A stretch of 64,000 bases of DNA from Erwinia_E haradaeae_D (GCF_900698935.1 NZ_LR217715.1:744001-808000); one strand, 5' to 3'; shown: positions 42,666 to 52,824, counted from the stretch's first letter. The notes: generated from the sequence alone by a model not told the origin. Program-made: numbers and translations.

Positions 42666-43195
42666 CATATTAATAATAAATTCCATGAATATAGAATGGA
42701 TTTCGCTATATAATGTGGTGGAGTTCTATATAATAAAATTTATAATACCGAGGTAGTGTATATATTTTTACCACAATTCATGATTCACGTAACATTAAGA
42801 CACACATCATGAATGTGGAAGAAGGATATCACATATAATTCATGCACATTTATTTATCAGTAAGAATTTTTATAAAATAAAAGAAACTATCAATCAAACC
42901 TATATAGTGAATTTTTTATGACGATCATATGTGCGATATTATATTAATACTAAAATAGTACTATTAACAGACCATCTTGCTTGATTATTATATCAATATA
43001 ATCACTTCTTCGTTCGAGAATTTTTATTTACTCTGAAATTATAAAATTATCTATATCACCTCAGTGAGTAGACTACCATTCTTGTATACATTATCAGACA
43101 ACTTCATTTTATGCAGTAGTTTTTACTACTAAAAATCCACACACATTAAAAAAATAAAATCTTACTGTACCTGAGACGCTCATTAGATACTCAGA
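42666..43195. other. Spacer between tRNA-Asp and rplI
   Basis: AT-rich DNA between convergent units, with no gene recognised. A small stem AGTAGT-TTTT-ACTACT lies near 43116-43131, but it is not followed by a T run on the rplI side. Confidence 0.5.
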
Positions 43196-43648
43196 TTAAT
43201 CTTGAGGAATAATATTAATTTTTAATTTAGCACATACTTCACTATGAATCTGAAACCCGACTTCGTGCTCACCAATTGTACGTAATACACCATTTGATAA
43301 CCGAACTTCACTTTTTGCTATTTCCACGCCTGCTTTCATAATAGCTTCCGCAATATCACGAGTACCTATCGAGCCGAATAATTTACCTTCGTGACCTGCT
43401 TTGGATATGATCGTAATAACTTTTAAGTTATTGATATTCTGAGCACGTTGATAGGCAATGTTTAAAACCTCACTTACTTTTTTTTCTAACTCTGTGCGTT
43501 GTGCCTTAAAAAATTCAATATTTTTCTTCGTGGCAACCACAGCTTTCTCTTTAGGAATTAGAAAATTACGAGCGTATCCTGCTTTGACACTGACTTGATC
43601 TCCTAGACTTCCTAGATTGACTATTCTATCCAGTAAAATCACTTGCAT
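43196..43648 (-). CDS. rplI: 50S ribosomal protein L9
   Basis: L9 is an elongated protein of the 50S subunit that influences ribosome spacing and reading-frame maintenance. The 150-residue product (E. coli 149) begins MQVILLDRIVNLGSLGDQVS and has the signature GYARNFLIPKEKAV. The linking helix (about 41-74) and C-terminal domain (LFGSIGTRDIAEAI) follow. It is the last gene of the rpsF-priB-rpsR-rplI operon, 43 bases after rpsR. Confidence 0.97.
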   Translation of the reverse strand: MQVILLDRIVNLGSLGDQVSVKAGYARNFLIPKEKAVVATKKNIEFFKAQRTELEKKVSEVLNIAYQRAQNINNLKVITIISKAGHEGKLFGSIGTRDIAEAIMKAGVEIAKSEVRLSNGVLRTIGEHEVGFQIHSEVCAKLKINIIPQD

Positions 43649-43691
43649 AACGCGTGCCCTCTTAAGGTGGGGTAATATACAATATGGTTAT

Positions 43692-43919
43692 TTATTGATG
43701 ATGATCAGTGTATGGCAAAAAAGACAAATAACGTGCTCGCTTAATGGCGCGAGCTAACTGACGCTGATATTTTGCTCGTGTACCTGTGATTCGGCTAGGT
43801 ACAATCTTGCCGCTTTCTGTAATGTAATTTTTAAGCGTAGAGATATCTTTGTAATCAATCTCTTGAACACCTTCAGCCGTAAAACGACAGAATTTACGAC
43901 GACGGAAATAACGTGCCAT
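43692..43919 (-). CDS. rpsR: 30S ribosomal protein S18
   Basis: S18 binds S6 and the platform of the 30S subunit. The 75-residue protein equals the E. coli length and reads ARYFRRRKFCRFTAEGV, IDYKDISTLKNYITESGKIV and RQLARAIKRARYLSFLPYTD without gaps. The start is an ATG directly after priB (four bases between stop and start), so translation is probably coupled. Confidence 0.98.
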   Translation of the reverse strand: MARYFRRRKFCRFTAEGVQEIDYKDISTLKNYITESGKIVPSRITGTRAKYQRQLARAIKRARYLSFLPYTDHHQ

Positions 43920-43923
43920 GTAT

Positions 43924-44241
43924 CTATTCTCCAGACTTTATGAGTTCAATATTTTTAGCATGTAATACAATTCTGTTTAAATCATAACGGTTTTTATGAC
44001 AAGATAAAAAACCCTGAACATTTAGCCATACACCGACCATAATATATGAAGGCATCTCATGTGTTGCTGATAGACTCATGACTACCGGCATCCAACACCA
44101 GACTCGTCGATTCAAATCAGCTTCTTTTTGTTGCGAACGATGCTCTAGTATAAATTGAAAGTGTCGGATACCTGATGGGCTTATGCCCCTTCTAGGTTCT
44201 CGGTGGACTACACCAGACAACGTACTCCAATTTTCTTTCAC
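43924..44241 (-). CDS. priB: Primosomal replication protein N (PriB)
   Basis: PriB is a single-stranded DNA-binding OB-fold dimer used with PriA to restart replication forks. The product shows LSGVVHREPRRGISPSGIRHFQFILEHRSQQKEA and NVQGFLSCHKNRYDLNRIVLHAKNIELI in shortened form, matching E. coli PriB (104 residues). The start is not ATG: GTG at 44241 gives 105 residues and best fits the family; the TTG just before it (44244) is the alternative. Its place between rpsF and rpsR is conserved in enterobacteria. Restart through PriB needs PriA, which is not in this window. Confidence 0.92.
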   Translation of the reverse strand: MKENWSTLSGVVHREPRRGISPSGIRHFQFILEHRSQQKEADLNRRVWCWMPVVMSLSATHEMPSYIMVGVWLNVQGFLSCHKNRYDLNRIVLHAKNIELIKSGE

Positions 44242-44263
44242 CAATAACTGCTCTTCAGGTAGA

Positions 44264-44644
44264 TTACATATCTATATCGTGTAATATTTCATTAGAAAAA
44301 TCTTCTCTGCGCTCTCGACGCTCATCTTTTGCTTTTAACATATGCGATGGTTCTGTTACGGCTTGCTTCATACGCATAACCATAGTACGAACAATAGAAT
44401 CATTAAAGCGAAATTGACTTTCTAGATGATCGATAATTTCCTGTGTAGCCTCTATGTTCATCAAAACATAGTGAGCTTTCTGTAATTTATCAATTGGGTA
44501 AGCAAGTTGACGACGACCCCAATCTTCCATCCTATGTATTAGCCCTTTTGCAGATGTAATAACATCAGAATATCTTTCAATCATACTAACTACTTGTTCA
44601 CTTTGATCAGGATGCACCATAAAAACAATTTCATAATGACGCAT
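44264..44644 (-). CDS. rpsF: 30S ribosomal protein S6
   Basis: S6 forms a heterodimer with S18 on the 30S platform. The 126-residue product begins MRHYEIVFMVHPDQSEQV and shows HRMEDWGRRQLAYPIDKLQKAHYVLMNIEA. The C-terminal tail after residue 100 is basic and acidic mixed (KAKDERRERREDF) and shorter than in E. coli, where RimK adds glutamates. It is the first gene of the operon that continues with priB 22 bases later. Confidence 0.97.
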   Translation of the reverse strand: MRHYEIVFMVHPDQSEQVVSMIERYSDVITSAKGLIHRMEDWGRRQLAYPIDKLQKAHYVLMNIEATQEIIDHLESQFRFNDSIVRTMVMRMKQAVTEPSHMLKAKDERRERREDFSNEILHDIDM

Positions 44645-45512
44645 AGATTGGCTCCCTACGGATTATTCAACCTCGTATTAAAATTCGCTTTAATCCACTG
44701 AGGCAAGGAAAATTATTGAGATAAAGTATGGTGATGTTATAGGTATATGAAAAACAATCATTCCTCTTGATTTTTCATATCTACATATCTATCATCATAC
44801 TCATGAGATGTCATAAAAACAATATCAAATTAGTAGATTTAATTCTGCATCTGTTAGAAACTACACCACATACTAATCTTTATAATGTCTTTCAAAGGTT
44901 GGGGAAATAGTTTTTAAAAACACCATGCATGTCAGGTATCTTTATTTAAATTAACACTGAGATTACCTAATCGTTGCTATTTTCTACAACTACCACACCT
45001 TTCTGTACTATTAAACTATATAATACCATTATTGACTATCAAGCCATGGATAGGTCTTTTCACTTCTTCACTATTCGAAAAAATTACCGATCTTTTACAT
45101 TAGCAGTAATCTTGCATTAGCAGTTATGTGGAGTTTCTTATTTTTAGTATAATCCTTCTAAACTTATTGTCTATCTTAATCTTGTAAATTTCATCAAATA
45201 TTCAACTATAATGCACCTAATATCGTAACTGCTGTTACGTAACACGAAATAGCCTTACATGTCACTATGGTATTATCATAATATGTCATATTCATGGTAT
45301 TAACAATAATTCAATATATTTTTGCATAAACTTATATCGAGATCAACACAAAGAAAACACCCATAATACATGCTGATTCTTAAAATATAGATACGAAAAA
45401 ATGCAGACAAAAAAATATCAAGATGTACAATTTTATTGTAGCTATCCTTGCTTTCATATCAAATATCACCTATGATAATCTATGTTTGCTAACAACTAAA
45501 ATGTGTTGAAAA
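44645..45512. other. Divergent spacer between rpsF and rnb, no gene seen
   Basis: About 870 bases of AT-rich DNA that should hold the promoters of the rpsF operon and of rnb. No gene recognised; rlmB and rnr, found near rpsF in E. coli, are not visible. Confidence 0.5.
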
Positions 45513-47489
45513 ATGATGCTACAAAATAACCCAGCGCTGGTACTGTTAAAAAATAAACTCCGCTCTAAAAGTGAATACGTAGAGGGTATAGTAAAACAAA
45601 ATGAAAAAGGGTTTGGTTTTCTAGAAGTGAGTACACAACAAAGTTATTTTATTCCGCCTCCGTGCATGAAAAAAGTTATGCACGGTGATCGAGTAGCCGC
45701 AGTAGTGCAACACCATATCCAGAATAATAAAGAACTTCAAGTCGCCCATCCAGAAAAAATCATTCAACCATTCTTAACGCGCTTTGTGGGACGTATACAG
45801 AAAAAAAATAAAAAATTATTCATTATCCCAGATCAAAAACAACTAACACAGGCTATTCAATGTGAAATCAGTAAAAATATTATGAAATCTGCCTTACAAG
45901 AAGGAGATTGGGTAGTAGCAGAACTACGACATCATCCTCTAAGTGGAAATCATTTTTTCTACGCTGAAATTACTGAATTTATCACCACACATGCAAATAA
46001 TTTATTTCCATGGTGGGTTACACTGGCACGTCACAATCTAGCACGCACAGAACCAACGCTAGATTCTCCACAGGAGATGCTTGATGAACAGCTCAAACGG
46101 CAAGATTTGACAGAAATGCCATTTATTACTATTGATAGTGCTAATACTGAAGATATTGATGACGCATTATACATAGAAGAAACTGGAATAGATCAACTAA
46201 CACTGATAGTTGCTATTGCCGATCCCACCGCCTATGTATCGGTCAATAGCATGATTGATACCGCAGCTTCTGAGCGTTCTTTTACTAATTACTTACCTGG
46301 TTTTCACGTTTCTATGCTACCGCGCCAATTATCAAATAACATCTGCTCTCTGCGCCCACATAAAAAAAGACCAGTATTAGCTTGCCGTATCACGATTTCT
46401 TCTAATGGCACACCTGATGCCAACGTGCAATTCTTTGCTGCATGGATCACCTCGAGGTGTCAACTAGTCTATGACCATGTCTCTGATTGGCTAGACGATC
46501 ATCAAAAAAGTCACTGGCAACCACCCGATACAATCATTGCTAAACAACTAACCCTTTTAAACCGCTTACGCATAATACGCAATCAATGGCGGCACAAAAA
46601 TGCCCTGATTTTTAAAGAAAGACCAGAATTTCGTTTTTTATTGAGTAAAACAGGTGAGGTATTAGATATTGTTGCTGAACATCGACGCATTGCAAATTAC
46701 ATCGTGGAAGAAGCGATGATTCTTGCAAATATATGTGCCGCTCACTTATTACGTGATAAGTTTGGATTTGGTATATACAATGTACATTTTGGATTTGATC
46801 AGGCTCATGCTGCGCAAGCAGTTACAGTACTTTCTAATCATGGTATTAATACCGATAAAAGAACAATCACAACATTAGAGGGATTTCGAATATTACGCCG
46901 TCAGTTAGATTCTCTACCTACACAGTTTTTAAGTAATCGCATACGGAGATTTCAGTTACTGTCAGAAATAAAAACTACACCAGGCCCACATTTTGGCCTA
47001 GGACTAGAAGTATATGCCACTTGGACATCCCCTATCCGCAAATACGGTGATATGGTTAATCATCGCTTACTGAAAGCCATCATTAAAGGTGAATGCGGCG
47101 TGTGTCCTACAGAAACTTTAGCACTTAAAATGTCCGAACGTCGTAAACAAAACCGCATAGCTGAAAGAGAGGTAAGTGAGTGGCTATACTTACGTTTTTT
47201 TCAAAAAATAGTTGGTAGTTTAAAAAAATTTAGCGCAGAAGTGATTGATGTCTCTAGAGGAGGTCTGCGTATTCGTTTACAAGAAAACGGCGCAGTAGCT
47301 TTTATTCCCTCTTCGTTTATTCATCACACACGAAAAGAACTTGTGTGTAGTCATGACAATGGAATTGTAAAAATTAAAAATATAGTGATCTACCGTGTAA
47401 CGGATATGATAGAAGTGACTATTGAAACAGTACGCATGGACACTCGCAGCATCATAGCCCGTCCAGTTCCTTCTGATCATTCGTCATAA
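45513..47489 (+). CDS. rnb: Exoribonuclease II (RNase II)
   Basis: RNase II degrades single-stranded RNA 3' to 5'. The 658-residue product matches E. coli RNase II (644), not the longer RNase R: it has no N-terminal helix-turn-helix or basic tail. Cold-shock domains carry EKGFGFLEV and KKVMHGDRVAA. The catalytic RNB domain has TIDSANTEDIDDALY with D208, D214, D216 and D217, FTNYLPGFHVSMLPR, FGIYNVHFGFD and YATWTSPIRKYGDMVNHRLL. The C-terminal S1 domain ends with TRSIIARPV. Two ATG codons open the frame; the second (45516) matches the family start. The gene sits beside the rpsF operon, where E. coli has rnr, so the location is new. Confidence 0.95.
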   Translation: MMLQNNPALVLLKNKLRSKSEYVEGIVKQNEKGFGFLEVSTQQSYFIPPPCMKKVMHGDRVAAVVQHHIQNNKELQVAHPEKIIQPFLTRFVGRIQKKNKKLFIIPDQKQLTQAIQCEISKNIMKSALQEGDWVVAELRHHPLSGNHFFYAEITEFITTHANNLFPWWVTLARHNLARTEPTLDSPQEMLDEQLKRQDLTEMPFITIDSANTEDIDDALYIEETGIDQLTLIVAIADPTAYVSVNSMIDTAASERSFTNYLPGFHVSMLPRQLSNNICSLRPHKKRPVLACRITISSNGTPDANVQFFAAWITSRCQLVYDHVSDWLDDHQKSHWQPPDTIIAKQLTLLNRLRIIRNQWRHKNALIFKERPEFRFLLSKTGEVLDIVAEHRRIANYIVEEAMILANICAAHLLRDKFGFGIYNVHFGFDQAHAAQAVTVLSNHGINTDKRTITTLEGFRILRRQLDSLPTQFLSNRIRRFQLLSEIKTTPGPHFGLGLEVYATWTSPIRKYGDMVNHRLLKAIIKGECGVCPTETLALKMSERRKQNRIAEREVSEWLYLRFFQKIVGSLKKFSAEVIDVSRGGLRIRLQENGAVAFIPSSFIHHTRKELVCSHDNGIVKIKNIVIYRVTDMIEVTIETVRMDTRSIIARPVPSDHSS

Positions 47490-47528
47490 AATATCATGAA
47501 TTATAAACTTGACGTTTTCTCTTATTCT

Positions 47529-47549
47529 TGAGTGAGTCAAACTCACTCA
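47529..47549. repeat. Perfect 9-bp hairpin after rnb
   Basis: TGAGTGAGT and ACTCACTCA with a CAA loop, 40 bases after the rnb stop. It may end or protect the rnb mRNA; there is no T run after it. Confidence 0.6.
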
Positions 47550-47939
47550 CCAATCAAGGTAAACAATACCATTCCCTTTGTTTAGCGATCGTATAAACAT
47601 GGTTTAATTATAACACATGCTCACTATCCTCAACTTCTAGACTAATCCACCTTATTAAAAATAGCTATCCGTGCCTTAAAATTCAAATCTAACCAGCTCA
47701 TTATATCTAATTATTACCTAAAAAGCACGAGAATCGTCACACCGATGACGCGTCACTAGTCAAATAAAAGTATTTTGTGTGTTTCAGTTTAGAGTAAAAC
47801 TAATCTAGAAAACAGTGCACGCAATCTCTTTTTTATTAAAAATAATCTTTCCACCTGAAATGGTATTGTTGTACTAGTTTTAGTGATACTGTTCAAGAGA
47901 GATAAAAAATTTCTCTTTTGATGATATCATTTAGTGATT

Positions 47940-47969
47940 TATACCTCATTTCTTATACAATGAGGTATA
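47940..47969. repeat. Perfect 11-bp hairpin
   Basis: TATACCTCATT and AATGAGGTATA with an eight-base loop, followed by TTTAAC. Could be a weak terminator; no gene is attached to it. Confidence 0.55.
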
Positions 47970-48356
47970 TTTAACACACTCATTTCTTGTAGCTAAAAAA
48001 TAAATACTGCTTTACAGTATCATGCTTTTATGCTAAACCTACTCTAATAATAGAGCTCCTGGAAAATATATTTGATTAGTCTTCTCTCCAACAGCATACA
48101 AAATATAACATTTTAATTATTAATAACACATACAGTATGTCATGCACGTATTCATGATTTTATGCAAAACGTCTATCAATAGCGGTATCAAATAAACACT
48201 ACTGTGAACATGCATCAAATCAATAGCATTCTCCACAATAGTACAAATGGTTCTTGCTGAGCTGACAATGGTCCTATGTCTTTTCAACATCTAAAAAAAT
48301 TCTACAGAAAGCGTTTTGCATGTCTCACAACTTTCAATGTCATGCTCTAGTCATTA

Positions 48357-48384
48357 AGATGACTACTACTAGTAGTAGTCATCT
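48357..48384. repeat. 28-bp perfect palindrome without a loop
   Basis: The half-site AGATGACTACTACT is followed at once by its exact reverse complement. Such a loop-less palindrome cannot be a normal terminator hairpin, and it has no T run. It may be a protein-binding site, a replication-repair scar, or chance. Confidence 0.75.
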
Positions 48385-48505
48385 ATCATAGTCCAAATGA
48401 CATACCACTATAAAATTTTTTCGATTTCTGAAGTACAAGATATAAGAACATAAAAACCATCAAAAATTAATTAACACTTATTTTATCTCAAGCCTCACAT
48501 TATTC

Positions 48506-48532
48506 ACTGCTCTAGTAACGATCTAGAGCAGT
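48506..48532. repeat. Perfect 10-bp hairpin upstream of the speE pseudogene
   Basis: ACTGCTCTAG and CTAGAGCAGT with a TAACGAT loop, about 50 bases before the old speE start. It could be a relic of the speED leader. Confidence 0.55.
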
Positions 48533-48579
48533 CATGCATCAATGGTTGGTACGCTCGTATAATATAAGGATCACTATAT

Positions 48580-49420
48580 ATGGCCACTCATAATATATGT
48601 AAGAAACACTTTACTCTGGACTAGGACAGCATTTACTATTGATACAATCCTATGCCATAGTCCAATTAACCACCACCGGATAATTTTTAAGAGTCTTATT
48701 CTAGACCATATTATCGCACTAGATGATAGAGTGTAAAAAACAAAATCTGATGTATTTATCTATCATGAAGCGCTAACACATCTTCCTCTTCTCACATATC
48801 ACACACCAAGAAATGTACTAATTATTGATGATAAGGAGGATGGCATATTACGCGAAGTCAGCCGATATAAAATGATTAAATATATTACAATGCTTGAACT
48901 AAAGGAATATATAGCAAGATTATGCCAAAAAATTACCGCATCATATCACTGGTACTTATGGATATTCTGAATTAATACTTACCGTCTAAGATGGCGCTAG
49001 TTTTGTGACACAAACAAGAAAGAAATTTCATGTTATTCTCTCTAACTCCACCGGTCCTATTGAACAAAGCGAAAGTCTCTATAACTATAGAGCTTTATAC
49101 AAGATGTACAATGCTTACATAATTGTGGAATCTTTATACCATACCATGGTGTATCTTGTTTTAAAAATTAAAAAAACTCAATAATTACCACAAACTTCAA
49201 TGTTATTTTAGTAATATCAACCCTTACCAGGCTGCTATCCCAACCTACTGTGGCGATGTTATCATATTCGCTTTATAAAGTAATCATGACTGCTGAAAAC
49301 CAGATAGATCACTCTACCTTAAAAGATAGATGCATGTCAGCAAATGTAAACTTCCGTTATGATAATTCAAAATACACGCTCATAGCTTTGCTTGACCACG
49401 ATATTTATTAAAGATGCTAG
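48580..49420 (+). pseudogene. speE: Spermidine synthase SpeE, pseudogene
   Basis: SpeE would make spermidine from putrescine and decarboxylated SAM. The old ATG (48580) still has AAGGA nine bases upstream. Similarity to E. coli SpeE then runs through three frames: ETLYSGLGQH, DVFIYHEALTHLPLL, ILREVSRYKMIKYITMLEL, GASFVTQTRKKFHVILSNST, GPIEQSESL, PTYCGDVIIFA and a C-terminal ALLDHDIY. Lesions include a frameshift soon after the start, stops at 48734 and 48987, and later shifts. The SAM-binding GGGDG loop has become DDKEDG, so the protein would be dead even if the frame were restored. The length (841 bases) is near the intact 867. speD follows, as in E. coli. Confidence 0.93.
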
Positions 49421-49452
49421 AAACATAATGAATATTGAAGGAAAAAACAACA

Positions 49453-50247
49453 TTGTAAAACTTACAACTATATGGCTTGAATAAGCTAATAACAAACCTG
49501 AGTTTTTGTATCTATGATATATGTCGCGCCATCACTCTTGCAGGGCGTAATAGGTATATTACATATTTTAATAAACAGTATAATACTGCAAGATTAACAG
49601 GAATTTTAAGCAAAATTTGCTTAATTATTAGTGCTAATGGACTGAATATTGCACGTAAAAACTATGAACTACAAAATGCTAGCGTTACCATGTTAGTGAC
49701 TGAAGCACTTATTGGTCCACATGATATTTAACACCTCTGAGCATCCTGGTTCGCTACAAAACTAACTGCTTTTACCCCTAGATAAAAAAGCCATATCTAT
49801 GTGCATACTTATCCAGAAAACCATCCTGAAGGTGCACTATGTACTTTTCGTACTGACATTGAAGTATCTACCTGTGGAGTTATCACATCCCTAAAGACAC
49901 TAAATTAATGAATTCATCAACTTGAATCTGATATTGTCACAATAGATTATTGTATACGTGGATTTACATGTGATGTGAACGGGATCAAGTGTGTTATTAG
50001 CTATCAAAATAAATTTGATATCAAGCTGTATGTCAGACAATATAAAAGCTATGCTTGATATGTTAGATGTGAAGATCGGCCAAAACAATCTTTTCATGTC
50101 AAGAGGATTTTAAAAAAAATTTAACCTGATTCATGACCTTTTTTGATACTAAAATAGAAAACATTTGTAAAAAATAACATTAACGCATCACTGATCTGTT
50201 ATGGAAAATAAATGCATGAAATCTACTATGGTCGCAATATTATATCA
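49453..50247 (+). pseudogene. speD: S-adenosylmethionine decarboxylase SpeD, pseudogene
   Basis: SpeD would provide decarboxylated SAM for spermidine. The relic spans 795 bases, the exact size of an intact 264-codon gene. Frame segments NLSFCIYDICRAI, RLTGILSKICLIISANGLNI, SEHPGSL, SHIYVHTYPENHPEGALC, FRTDIEVSTCGVI, SDNIKAMLDMLDVKI and the C-terminal HEIYYGRN match E. coli SpeD. Lesions are a start codon now TTG, a TAA as codon 2, stops near 49729 and at LKTLN (about 49906), and a frameshift in an A6 run at 49784-49789, just before the still preserved pyruvoyl serine codon. It lies 32 bases after speE, the usual operon order. Confidence 0.94.
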
Positions 50248-51287
50248 ATTGTATACACATCTATTAATATTCCCATCATTGCTTTCTAAAAAGATTATGT
50301 CTATAATCATACAGACATTTAAAATACTTTTTATTGTGTGTTAACATAATTAAATTATATTTGTACAAGATATCCATAACCAACATACATCATGCATTTT
50401 GTGATATATCAGGGCTATCTCATTAACAAGTTCTTATACATCATACTACTAATCAGTATTAATAATATAAGGCAGACTTTACAGAAAGTAATATATAGCA
50501 ATCATTATACAAACTATCGTAGAATTGTAATTCTACAGAGATATTACAACAAGTTTAACATCAACAAAGACTCAAAAAAATAAATTCAATCTCTGAATTT
50601 TATAAAAAAATCTGTTTCTATATATGACATTAATTAATGGTTTCAATTCTTAAATATCTTCATCATCCTAAAAAATTATATAATATTTTTCTGATGTACT
50701 TATGATGAACTATCTACAGGTACTAAACCCCCTAAGCTCTTTACATAAATAAAACCTACTTGTCTGCTTCATATAGCTACCATAAATTACTGAAAAACAA
50801 CATTTTTATGATTTGTTATATCATTTAACCACATAATTCAATATAAATAATGGACATAAGAGACCATTAGAGTCTAAAAACAAATTCCCTTATTCTTATT
50901 TTTATTTCATATCTATTTATAGATAATCAATAAGATGTATTATCTATAAATATTAGAATATAACTCCCAACAAGTGATGAATGGTATCTTACAATTCCAA
51001 ACACTAGTATATTATAACCTCATACACACATAGTAAAAATAACATATGATAATAAAATAGCCAGTATCGTTGATACTAGAATAATGCAAGTTATCAACAT
51101 ATTTATGCCGAAATACTCTTATAAAATGGATGACATGTGTTTTTATTTGAGATAAAAGAATGCCTATAAACCCAATCACCTGGTACTAAATCTTATCAAA
51201 ACAAGTTGCCCTATACTCATCATATATCAATTACATTCTTCAATAGAAATAATCTTATGTAATATATAAAAGTACCTTTTTAATAGA
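50248..51287. other. Spacer between the speD relic and purD, no gene seen
   Basis: About 1 kb of very AT-rich DNA. A 63-codon frame at 50392-50583 has no recognised similarity and poor codon use. No repeat or RNA gene recognised. Confidence 0.5.
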
Positions 51288-52571
51288 CTATGCACAGCTG
51301 ATAGCTCTCTCTCCAATATCTGTACGAAAAAATTTACCACGCCAATCAATTTGACTAGCTAATTGATAAGCATAGTTTTTTGCTTCTGTCAAATCTTCTC
51401 CTAATGCTGTGACGCACACTACACGGCCACCATTGGTTACTATTACTCCATCCTGCATTGCAGTACCTGAGTGAAAAACTTTCCAATCTACTCCTGATGA
51501 CGATAGCGGCAAGCCATAAATCCTATTACCCTTAATATAGTTGCCAGGATACCCATGTGAAGCTAAGACCACTCCCAGTGCTGGACGAGGATCCAAAAAA
51601 ACCTTTTTTTGATCCAATTTCCCATCTATAGCTGCAAGACAGAGATCTAATAAATCAGACTGTAAACGCAGTAGCATAGGTTGACTTTCTGGATCTCCTA
51701 AACGGCAGTTGAATTCAAGAACATAAATTTGACTATTTTTATTAATCATTAAACCAGCATAAAGAAATCCAGTATAAGAACAACCTTCGAACACCATCGC
51801 ACGTATGGTGGGTAAGATAACCTCATCCATAATACGCTGATGCATTTTCTCTGTCACCAATTTAACAGGAGAAAACGCTCCCATACCACCAGTATTAGGA
51901 CCAATATCACCATTACCCACACATTTATAATCCTGGCAGCTTGCGATTGGTAAAACATTTTTACCATCTACCATTACTATAAAACTTACTTCTTCGCCTT
52001 CAAGAAATTCTTCTATTATAATACGACGACCTGATGCCCCAAAGACATTCTCTACTAACATATTGTGAATAGCAGATTTTGCTTCTTGTAAGGTTCTAGC
52101 AACAATCACTCCTTTCCCGTCCGCTAATCCATCAACCTTGATAACAATTGGCATACGCCTTTTACGCACATAACTTAGAGCTAACTCTACGTCTGTAAAA
52201 TGTTGATATTCAGCTGTTAGAATATCATGTCGTACTAAAAAATCCTTAGTGAATGCTTTCGAGCCCTCTAACAATGCTGCGGACTGAGTTGGGCCAAAGA
52301 TTTTTAATCCAGCACTACAAAAAATGTCTACTACCCCATTTACTAAAGGGAATTCTGGGCCTACAATAGTAAGATCAATCTGTTTAGTCATTGCACAATC
52401 TAATAGTGCTGGAATGTTATTCGGTTGAATATCAATATTCATAATCATTGGCTCCAACGCAGTGCCAGCATTACCTGGAGCAACGAATACACTAGTTGCT
52501 AGCTGTGATTGAGATATTTTCCAAGCCAATGCATGTTCGCGACCACCATTTCCAATCACTAAAATTTTCAT
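51288..52571 (-). CDS. purD: Phosphoribosylamine-glycine ligase (GAR synthetase)
   Basis: PurD joins phosphoribosylamine and glycine with ATP in step two of purine synthesis. The 427-residue product (E. coli 429) starts MKILVIGNGGREHALAWKI. ATP-grasp motifs visible are KVDGLADGKGVIVA, EEFLEGEEVSFIVMVDG, GDIGPNTGGMGAFSPV, GFLYAGLMI and EFNCRLGDPESQPMLLRL. It follows purH by 253 bases in the conserved purHD order; that gap is longer than usual and shows no gene. The domain set is complete. Confidence 0.97.
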   Translation of the reverse strand: MKILVIGNGGREHALAWKISQSQLATSVFVAPGNAGTALEPMIMNIDIQPNNIPALLDCAMTKQIDLTIVGPEFPLVNGVVDIFCSAGLKIFGPTQSAALLEGSKAFTKDFLVRHDILTAEYQHFTDVELALSYVRKRRMPIVIKVDGLADGKGVIVARTLQEAKSAIHNMLVENVFGASGRRIIIEEFLEGEEVSFIVMVDGKNVLPIASCQDYKCVGNGDIGPNTGGMGAFSPVKLVTEKMHQRIMDEVILPTIRAMVFEGCSYTGFLYAGLMINKNSQIYVLEFNCRLGDPESQPMLLRLQSDLLDLCLAAIDGKLDQKKVFLDPRPALGVVLASHGYPGNYIKGNRIYGLPLSSSGVDWKVFHSGTAMQDGVIVTNGGRVVCVTALGEDLTEAKNYAYQLASQIDWRGKFFRTDIGERAISCA

Positions 52572-52824
52572 TTGACACTCTATTTTACTTTTAGTTAATA
52601 AGTCTAAAAATATTGAGTAACCGTCTAAATATAATGACGATTCTCATCGTGATGATAACAAGGTCTTTCGAGTAACAAAATTACCTCTCGTCTATAATGG
52701 ATTCTTCATTAATTTCTGAAAATGTCTATATCACACTATGTATTTAAATCAATAGATGCTCAAGATGATAACTATGCTTTCCCGTGATACTACTTATTAA
52801 TAGCATCATACAATAAAACTTTCA

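Larger units (their letters stand above)
47490..48579. other. Hairpin-rich spacer between rnb and the speE pseudogene
   Basis: About 1.1 kb without a recognised gene but with at least four perfect inverted repeats (47529-47549, 47940-47969, 48357-48384, 48506-48532), each listed below. No protein homology was seen in the frames I read. Confidence 0.6.

Noticed and set aside
45513..47489. RNase R (rnr) as the identity of the exonuclease next to the rpsF operon
   Set aside because: The position suggests rnr, but length (658) and nearly all residues, including the N-terminal MLQNNPALVLLK and C-terminal RSIIARPV, fit RNase II.
49477..49731. An 84-residue intact protein beginning with TTG
   Set aside because: It is only the middle of the SpeD relic; similarity continues upstream through a stop and downstream through further stops and shifts.
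49784..49789. Rescue of speD by transcriptional slippage on the A6 run
   Set aside because: Slippage at A runs is known in some insect symbionts, but several other stops and a lost start codon remain, so slippage alone could not restore the protein.
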